Assembly (NCBI GenBank): GCA_945859605.1
Contig: OX243822.1
Location: 7,357,860 to 7,421,859 of the forward strand
DNA length: 64,000 nucleotides
Direction: 5' to 3'
Source: Lumbricus rubellus
Lineage: Eukaryota; Annelida; Clitellata; Crassiclitellata; Lumbricidae
Shown here one piece after another: positions 59,601-64,000 of this stretch. Every line of letters starts with the position of its first letter. Position 1 is the first letter of the stretch. Under the pieces are notes generated by a model. The model saw only the letters and a program-made list of their open reading frames with translations, was not told the origin of the DNA and searched no databases. The position numbers and the translations under genes were made by a program.

Positions 59601-61616
59601 TTTTGTACATCGCCCAGAGCTGACCGGAAATTGAAGACCGAATAGTGCATTGAGCAAGGTTGACTTCCCAGAACTTTGAACTCCAATTATCGACAAGACG
59701 AATATTCTTGCGTTGTTGGTCATGAATGTGACCTGATTAAAGACGGCTTTCAGCCAAATAATCGGAACATTTGAGGCATCACCGTCCATTAGTTCCAGTG
59801 GTTGACCCTTCAAAAGAAGATTAGCCACATTTGAAGGGAAATTGCGTATCATGTCTGGTGATAAACGAGCGTTTTCAAGCTGCCTCATTCGAAATTCTTC
59901 CGGGATTGCTGCTTCATACATTTGGCCATGTTCACGTAGAAAGTGCTCCAAACCTATGGCGCTGTTTACTGTTTTGAGCTCTTTTTGATTTAGTTCAATC
60001 TCACGATCTTCTTCCTTCAACATTTGTGCGCTGTGTCCCTGCTTGTCATTTTTGCATTCTTTTAAAAGGGTTGAGATGACAGCTCGACTTCTTGCATCTA
60101 ATTTAACCTTGCAAGAATTGAGGTAGTACAAAAGAACCTGGTCCTTCAGGGTGTGACACGCAAAAGAAAATTTTAGGCTTACCTCGTTCTGTTGAATAAG
60201 GCCATCGCACTGTGTCTGCCTTTGGTGTCGTTTTTCTGTTTCTTTTTCTGCAATAAAATATTCGTTTCGAGTATTATCCTGTGACTTTCCTCGTTGTTGG
60301 CGTTCAAGCTTTCCGATTTCTTTCCAAGGTTTACCTTGCAGCGGAAGTATTACTTGTTTACAATCCGACGATTGTTTCAAGAGTAAATTGACGAATACGT
60401 CTGCACTTTCTTTTCCTAATCTGTAATCATTCTTGTCATCATCAAGTGAAAAACCCAAATTCTTTCCTATTAGGCTGACGGTTGCATATGACGCTATGTA
60501 CTTTGAATCTCCATGCTTTGGTTTTAAAAACTCGGAGATCGCTTTCCTGATATCGTTCGTAAAGTCAACGTCACTCATTTTCTTCGTGCTGTCACACCAG
60601 TCGTATCTCACCTCAGAAATTGCCTTTCGCTCACTAAGATTTTCCAAATATTTGAAATATTTTTCGTCAACTTTATCGGGAGACTCAGGTGAAATGAGGT
60701 AAACTATTATCTTTAGGCCTATTTCTGACACGTCAATATCCTTAACATTCTCGTACATTTCCTGAAGTGATTCAAAAGAATCGACCATAAAGACAACCAG
60801 TGTTGATGACTGGCAAAGAAATTGCGTTTGCTTCGGGTAGAATTTTGCATCTCCTCGAAGATTTAACACTGTAAACAATCTACAGTTGAATTCATCTTCG
60901 GACGCTGATGGTGACTGAAACCAAGCAGCCTCTATGGATCCGTTTGATACTGTTCTTTTTGAAGATCCGTTTTGGCATTCTCTGTGAAAGAAAGTATTGA
61001 AAGCGTTTGGGCTGAGAAGGTCATTTAACAGTTTTGATTTGGATCTGTGCAGCTCACCAGCACGAAGAAATGACACAAATGGATTCTTAACGTCAACTAA
61101 TGTATCGGTCAAAGAGATCTGTGGTAGGCCTGTTTGTTCTTGCACTTCTGGCATCAGACTTCTTAAAGCCAAAAGCAGCAAAGTATATGAACCATTTCTT
61201 ATACCTGGAAGCAATATCGGAACACTTATTATGTTGGAAAACATTTTTTCTACAAGAACCTGCCTCAGAAAATCATCGCAGCAATTCATTACAACAATCA
61301 GCAAATCCATTGGATGCAGATTTCGCTGACTCTGCTCTGCATTAACGGTCCTCCATGGTGGTCTAACGTTGCTTTTCCCCGTTGGTCTGACAGCTTCCTT
61401 GTTGCTTCTGGCGATGAGATGATTATTAATTTCTGTTGCAACTGAAACCACTGCCGTGAAATCGAACATGAGTAGCTTCCTTACAATATTTAGACCATAT
61501 TCCTCTTGACAACCATTTTGAGATTTTCCTTTTAACTTAATTGCTTCACTGAAGGAAAGTTTCTGTGGATAGTAGCTGTTCAACTTTAGCTCTTTCAGAA
61601 GGTCAATTGAAGTCAT
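56649..61616 (-). CDS. Very large inducible GTPase (VLIG/GVIN-like), copy 4, main exon
   Basis: An uninterrupted 1,655-codon frame. N-terminal YYPQKLSFSEAIKLKG, then HPMDLLIVVMNCCDDF. The G domain has P-loop GVQSSGKS (645-652, K651), DTEG (697-700) and FVHQN with V770-N773. A charged helical region follows, then the Cys/His cluster C1478, C1482, C1485, C1489 and following histidines. It ends about 13 residues past the ITWEKA motif shared by all copies. A splice acceptor TTGTAG (AG at 61635-61634) lies 17 nt before the ATG, preceded by a pyrimidine-rich stretch. Unlike copies 1 and 3, the 17 nt contain no stop, and the frame is open from the acceptor through the ATG. This allows fusion to the CARD exon at 63048-62799, which would give 1,744 residues. 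Otherwise translation starts at this ATG and the upstream exon is untranslated or belongs elsewhere. GTPase and immune roles are inferred from family. Confidence 0.93.
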   Translation of the reverse strand: MTSIDLLKELKLNSYYPQKLSFSEAIKLKGKSQNGCQEEYGLNIVRKLLMFDFTAVVSVATEINNHLIARSNKEAVRPTGKSNVRPPWRTVNAEQSQRNLHPMDLLIVVMNCCDDFLRQVLVEKMFSNIISVPILLPGIRNGSYTLLLLALRSLMPEVQEQTGLPQISLTDTLVDVKNPFVSFLRAGELHRSKSKLLNDLLSPNAFNTFFHRECQNGSSKRTVSNGSIEAAWFQSPSASEDEFNCRLFTVLNLRGDAKFYPKQTQFLCQSSTLVVFMVDSFESLQEMYENVKDIDVSEIGLKIIVYLISPESPDKVDEKYFKYLENLSERKAISEVRYDWCDSTKKMSDVDFTNDIRKAISEFLKPKHGDSKYIASYATVSLIGKNLGFSLDDDKNDYRLGKESADVFVNLLLKQSSDCKQVILPLQGKPWKEIGKLERQQRGKSQDNTRNEYFIAEKETEKRHQRQTQCDGLIQQNEVSLKFSFACHTLKDQVLLYYLNSCKVKLDARSRAVISTLLKECKNDKQGHSAQMLKEEDREIELNQKELKTVNSAIGLEHFLREHGQMYEAAIPEEFRMRQLENARLSPDMIRNFPSNVANLLLKGQPLELMDGDASNVPIIWLKAVFNQVTFMTNNARIFVLSIIGVQSSGKSTLLNALFGLQFPVSSGRCTKGIYCHLVPVDKGSLQTKYDYVLVVDTEGLGASLFAGKSTFRDNELATFAIGLADATIINMKGENWSEMSSILQIAAYGLIRVRKTKADLELMPRCMFVHQNVSAVDAKDKNRLGQENQLMLLDKAVKEAGREEGFTDITKFNQVIKYDSELHSWYFPDLWNGSPPTARISQNYIGKVNELYQHLVQVMETNTSKLTISSFFLRMSDMWNAMLHNDFVLCFRNTQEIMSATALNDRFSDEVDEFKMLVKIEQAKARKLIYSLKCIEEFDVKTKKIESDLTDVVKNTFSAMESILNKVICCTDIQSDLKGKYTHSLNILKDGELRRIKYETATDMGIQMKKLENDNDEKVRELKGKLTALVKSIEEEAKDKLSDTVMKDFNEKWQELLAEDKTIVNERMKLVESEIKKTIRRSITELSWKEKKQVDVADSAAIFQQLPVVEMPEVFESDMVLNHKLYTPTRWVKDFMYSESYAYKANINFQDALKKWDLQFQSQEDQKFNASDLETVILEVGQLLGIGKKKQETDEICFILPPGCRFTPDYITRFIKFACYYTYNRSLKNSKSFISQTDPLADIVERHQKLISYLQQMTVDANINAVSEQIFQYSRRTFVDKLGELIKTEVCKEENKIPTFKTKRAFLRTILTDLGRRTRNLTEANDEKRIIFDEFMLYIELANTKASRDFFLSAIKKLLKEMLTKECENEYETNFQKMIKNNIGKAVEKAKNSLKQADQECKGCEKEYVIIFKDCMSVASEIDFRISDLDGFTKAVLGKVDNLYADFLGRANSSFETLISEENEAGINPLFEKIIGCREKCPFCSAPCSQSLDGHAGDHRANHYPMGLRGTVEIKGVIANTHQTHDVTREGQKMPEKLTLDTCQTIVGTRADFRTQATMEKFNKWYHRRFNWNYESFKNYREIAVYKNWDIPHSQTHETSLYWKCIMAQFGKELSDHYKALCPEIPKAWKEITWEKAIGSLDESDLNFQIDEQS

Positions 61617-61633
61617 TCTTCGCAGCGGAATAT

Positions 61634-62798
61634 CTACAATTTGAAGTGAAAATAAACCTGTTGCTACAATTTATTACTGGTATAATTGAAGAACCTGTAG
61701 CCTAGAATTCTGATGAAAATGGCTCTAAAGTCATGTAAACTTATGCAAGTTTTCAGTTTGCAGAACGGCTCGTTCAAGAAGAAATTGACTGAAAAGGCTT
61801 TGGATTTGATTACGTGAAAGAGCACGATGAAAACAACTTAAGGACATCCGCAGAAATAAATAAAGTTCAAGCGAGGGACTTATCCAGGAGTTCCAATCCG
61901 ACCATGCCACGCCATTTGAAATTTTAACGGAACGTGGCCCCTCATTGCATAATGTGTCGTATGGAAGAAGGTTTTGGCACTAGGCTACATGTTCATCTAC
62001 TTCTCCAGCAATTAAGGCTTTGAATTCATGTCCTGCTGATGCTCTTCTAAGAGAACACTGCGTGTACCATGCTAACTACATATACAGGGTGTGCAAAAAA
62101 GATCCCCCTAGGTTTTTTGCCAATATCTTGGCCAAAAGTAAGAATTTCGATATGAAATTTTACAGTCTTATACAAAATTCATAGTTACTCAATCATGATG
62201 GCCAGAAATCATAAAAATATTTCAAATAGAACAAAAGTTATATCATTTTTAGTGAGGCCACCCACCGTTTTTTGACGATTCAAAAACGAAACGCAATAAA
62301 CAGTAACAAAATACGATTTTATTAAGTCTCATATCAAATAACTGTTGTCAAATGAACTTGGTAGTGCTTCACAACTAACTTGTGTTCAATGCCTATTCTT
62401 AAATGCATATTAGGCATTCGTAACGAAGAATAATTATGTTTGTAGGTCTTTAGTTTATGCATAGTAAGAAACAATGCCGTAGTCAGGATTTGATTGGGGG
62501 TGTGTTTCTTCCAGAAGAATTTCTGACGAACTTTTTCCTAGTCGGTGGAAATTCGGCTTTCTTATCATTTTTCGCCCAATTTCATGTTTTTTCATTATGT
62601 GCCAGTGGATGCATTTTATTATTTTTTACATTTTTCATTTCGGGGGTGTTTTTATGGTTTTATTTCATGGTTGTTACGTCATGTGCTAGTAAATGCATTA
62701 TATTATTTTTTGCATCTTCCACTTCGGAAGTGTTCAAACACATAAAACACCCCTCAGCTACGGCCTTGGTAAGAGACCAAAAGTTTAAAATCACTTAC
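61634..62798 (-). other. Candidate intron between CARD exon and GTPase copy 4
   Basis: The minus-strand donor GTAAGTGA at 62798-62791 follows CCGGAG. The acceptor is AAATTGTAG ending at 61634. Length 1,165 nt, phase 1. It contains CAGGGTGTGCAAAAAAGATC at ~62086 on +, which looks like a transposon terminus, and a GCCGTAGTCAGGATTTG word near 62474 similar to 12089. No ORF here is convincing. Confidence 0.5.
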
Positions 62799-63048
62799 CT
62801 CCGGATTTCGATAAAATTTCAGCGACATGAGCTTGATTTGATTCCTGTAGACAAGTAACACAAGTCTTGAACTGTTCCAAACTAAATCGATGCATAAATT
62901 CTAAGAGTGCTTCATTTTTCTCTGAGCTAGATGATTTTGACGAAATGAAGTCACGTTGTCTTGTGTTGATGACTTTCTTGGAATAGAGTAGTGCGCAGAG
63001 ATCATGATCATTAATTTTTTCGATGAGTTCAGATCTATTGCGTTTCAT
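62799..63048 (-). CDS. CARD-like domain exon upstream of GTPase copy 4
   Basis: From the ATG at 63048 the frame runs 83 codons plus one base to a GTAAGT donor. Visible CARD features are NRSELIEKI (helix 1), DHDLCALLYSKKVI (helix 2), a Ser-rich turn, SEKNEALLEFMHRF (helix 4), FKTCVTCLQESNQAHVAEIL (helices 5-6). The ESNQxxVAexL ending is characteristic of CARDs. CARDs are ~90-residue death-fold modules that assemble signalling filaments in innate immunity and apoptosis. The frame is open further upstream to 63129, so an earlier start or an internal exon (acceptor-like TTTCAATAG just upstream) is possible; I chose 63048 because of the TATA-like box and the start of helix 1. Phase-1 splicing to 61633 keeps the frame into copy 4. 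It may alternatively belong to another gene. Confidence 0.68.
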
Positions 63049-63095
63049 TGCTTCCCTTTCATTCTCACCGAGTGGCCAGTCATCATTGAATTCTT

Positions 63096-63102
63096 TTTTA
63101 TA
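63096..63102 (-). promoter_or_regulatory. TATA-like box TATAAAA upstream of CARD exon
   Basis: TTTATAAAAAAG on the minus strand, about 50 nt before the chosen ATG. That spacing would put transcription start near 63070. Chance occurrence is possible in AT-rich DNA. Confidence 0.35.
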
Positions 63103-63284
63103 AACTATTGAAATGGCAAACAACATCAAAGATCCATTCTATCAAGAAGCCAATGAATCTAAAACGTTTATCAATCATTGGAAGCCTAAACTGGATCATC
63201 GATTTATACAAAAAGGACGTCTTAAACCCAACTGAAGACATCCAGCCCTGCCAGAAAGAAAGCAGATTGCAGCTAAAATTGTTA

Positions 63285-64000
63285 ATGAATATTGGTATTC
63301 TTTCCCGCATTGCTTATTCAAAGACAAATAGAATGAATTTATATTATACCCTGTCTACCCCTACCTCCGGTATTGCAACTTGGTTTGAGCATCGACATAC
63401 GAATCTATTCTTTGTAAACTTATCATCTTATCATCTTACAGGCGAAGCCTTTTTGTTTGTTTGCGCACTTGTTATAGCGCCTCTTCAAGCTCTCTATGTC
63501 CTCAGATTCGCTCCCGAATGCAGAGCGGACACTGCATCGGAGTTTTACGACGAAGCTCTGAGCAATTTCGAGTGATAGACTTGCCTAAGGACCCTGCGCG
63601 GTGGCTTGAGGGTGGATTCGAACCTCGAACCTTCCGGCTGCAAGGTGACGACGCCACCACTACGCCACCGCCGCACCGCGCCCCCACAACCCTGTTCGTA
63701 TAATTGCGGGTATTCTCAAATGGGAACACACTGACCTTTCCTTTAGTGAGCTTACTCTTCTGAAAATAGACCAGATAAAGAATCTACAAATTTGCGAGTT
63801 CTTCTTTCGACTCGAACACGGTCTCCTTTTTTCGGTATTCCAAGGGTAGGCCTACCTCCCGCACGCCTCTGACATCCATTCACATTTCACTAGAAATTCA
63901 TCTGCTTTTCGCCCTGTCAAAGCTCAATCTAATACTATGCGTTTTACTGTTAAATCTCAGGGCACTAAAGTATGGAACGCAATACCAATTATAGGCTAGA
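63285..64000 (+). pseudogene. LINE C-terminal remnant interrupted by a SINE
   Basis: Before the SINE, frames near 63345-63420 give a CNLVWASTY-like passage with indels. After it, 63715-64000 reads LKIDQIKNLQICEFFFRLEH, SDIHSHFTRNSSAFRP and SQGTKVWNAIP, the region around the (L/V)WN(S/A)(L/I)P motif near the end of CR1-like proteins. It runs to the window edge. Confidence 0.7.
63451..63688 (-). repeat. tRNA-derived SINE inserted in LINE remnant
   Basis: On the minus strand GGGGGCGCGGTGCGGCGGTG, GGTTCGAGGTTCGAATCCAC, CTTAGGCAAGTC, TGCAGTGTCCGCTC and GGCGCTATAACAAGTGCGCA with an AAACAAACAAAAA tail. Confidence 0.88.

Overview
This is animal (metazoan) genomic DNA: AT-rich, with large intergenic spaces, tRNA-derived SINEs, decayed LINEs, many small DNA transposons and microsatellites. 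The short word AGGCCTA recurs throughout. From memory that word is common in echinoderm and some other marine invertebrate DNA, so a marine invertebrate deuterostome is my best guess, at low confidence. No bacterial-type operons, rRNA or tRNA genes were seen.

The real gene content is a cluster of four paralogues of the very large inducible GTPase family (VLIG/GVIN/URGCP-like), each about 1,640-1,700 codons in one uninterrupted coding exon. Copy 1 (3350-8449, +) is open. Copy 2 (13570-18606, -) is open except for one in-frame TAA at codon 479. Copy 3 (40083-47146, -) is broken by two transposons inserted at TTAA sites and by a 1-nt frameshift. Copy 4 (56649-61616, -) is open. Copies 1 and 2 converge; copies 2, 3 and 4 share an orientation. 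All share the YYPQKLSFSEA N-terminus, a HPMDLLVVVMNCCDDF-type block, a G domain (GxQSSGKST, DTEGLG, FVHQN) and a C-terminal Cys/His cluster (CREKCPFCSAPC plus histidines).

The most interesting observation lies upstream of copy 4. A short minus-strand exon (63048-62799) encodes a CARD-like death-fold domain, has a TATA-like box 50 nt upstream of its ATG, and ends at a consensus GTAAGT donor. A TTGTAG acceptor 17 nt before the copy 4 ATG lets the two exons join in frame across a 1,165-nt intron, predicting a 1,744-residue CARD-VLIG protein. The acceptor is recognisable in copies 2 and 3 and lost (TAA) in copy 1.

The rest is a graveyard of mobile elements. 0.9-3.3 kb: a C-rich repeat, an EN+RT LINE on the minus strand and a second LINE scrap against copy 1. 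9-12.6 kb: half of a foldback element, a hAT-like MITE, a SINE. 19-21.5 kb: a 1.28-kb TTAA element carrying a large TATG/CATA microsatellite and a TA-flanked MITE. 25.0-25.8 kb: a 773-bp palindrome around a foldback element. 27-36 kb: a segmental duplication bracketing a CR1/jockey-like LINE that is itself split by a 1.79-kb element with ~100-bp terminal inverted repeats and 9-bp target duplication. 36-38.6 kb: a TA MITE, then a three-level nest (hAT in foldback in SINE). 47-56 kb: SINEs, a decayed LINE and an element with GCGAC-repeat termini. 63.3-64 kb: a LINE tail split by a SINE.

VLIG-family proteins are interferon-inducible or immune-linked in vertebrates, and CARDs mediate oligomeric immune signalling. 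The cluster therefore looks like a rapidly changing innate-immunity locus in which one member (copy 4) appears complete and the others range from intact ORF to pseudogene.
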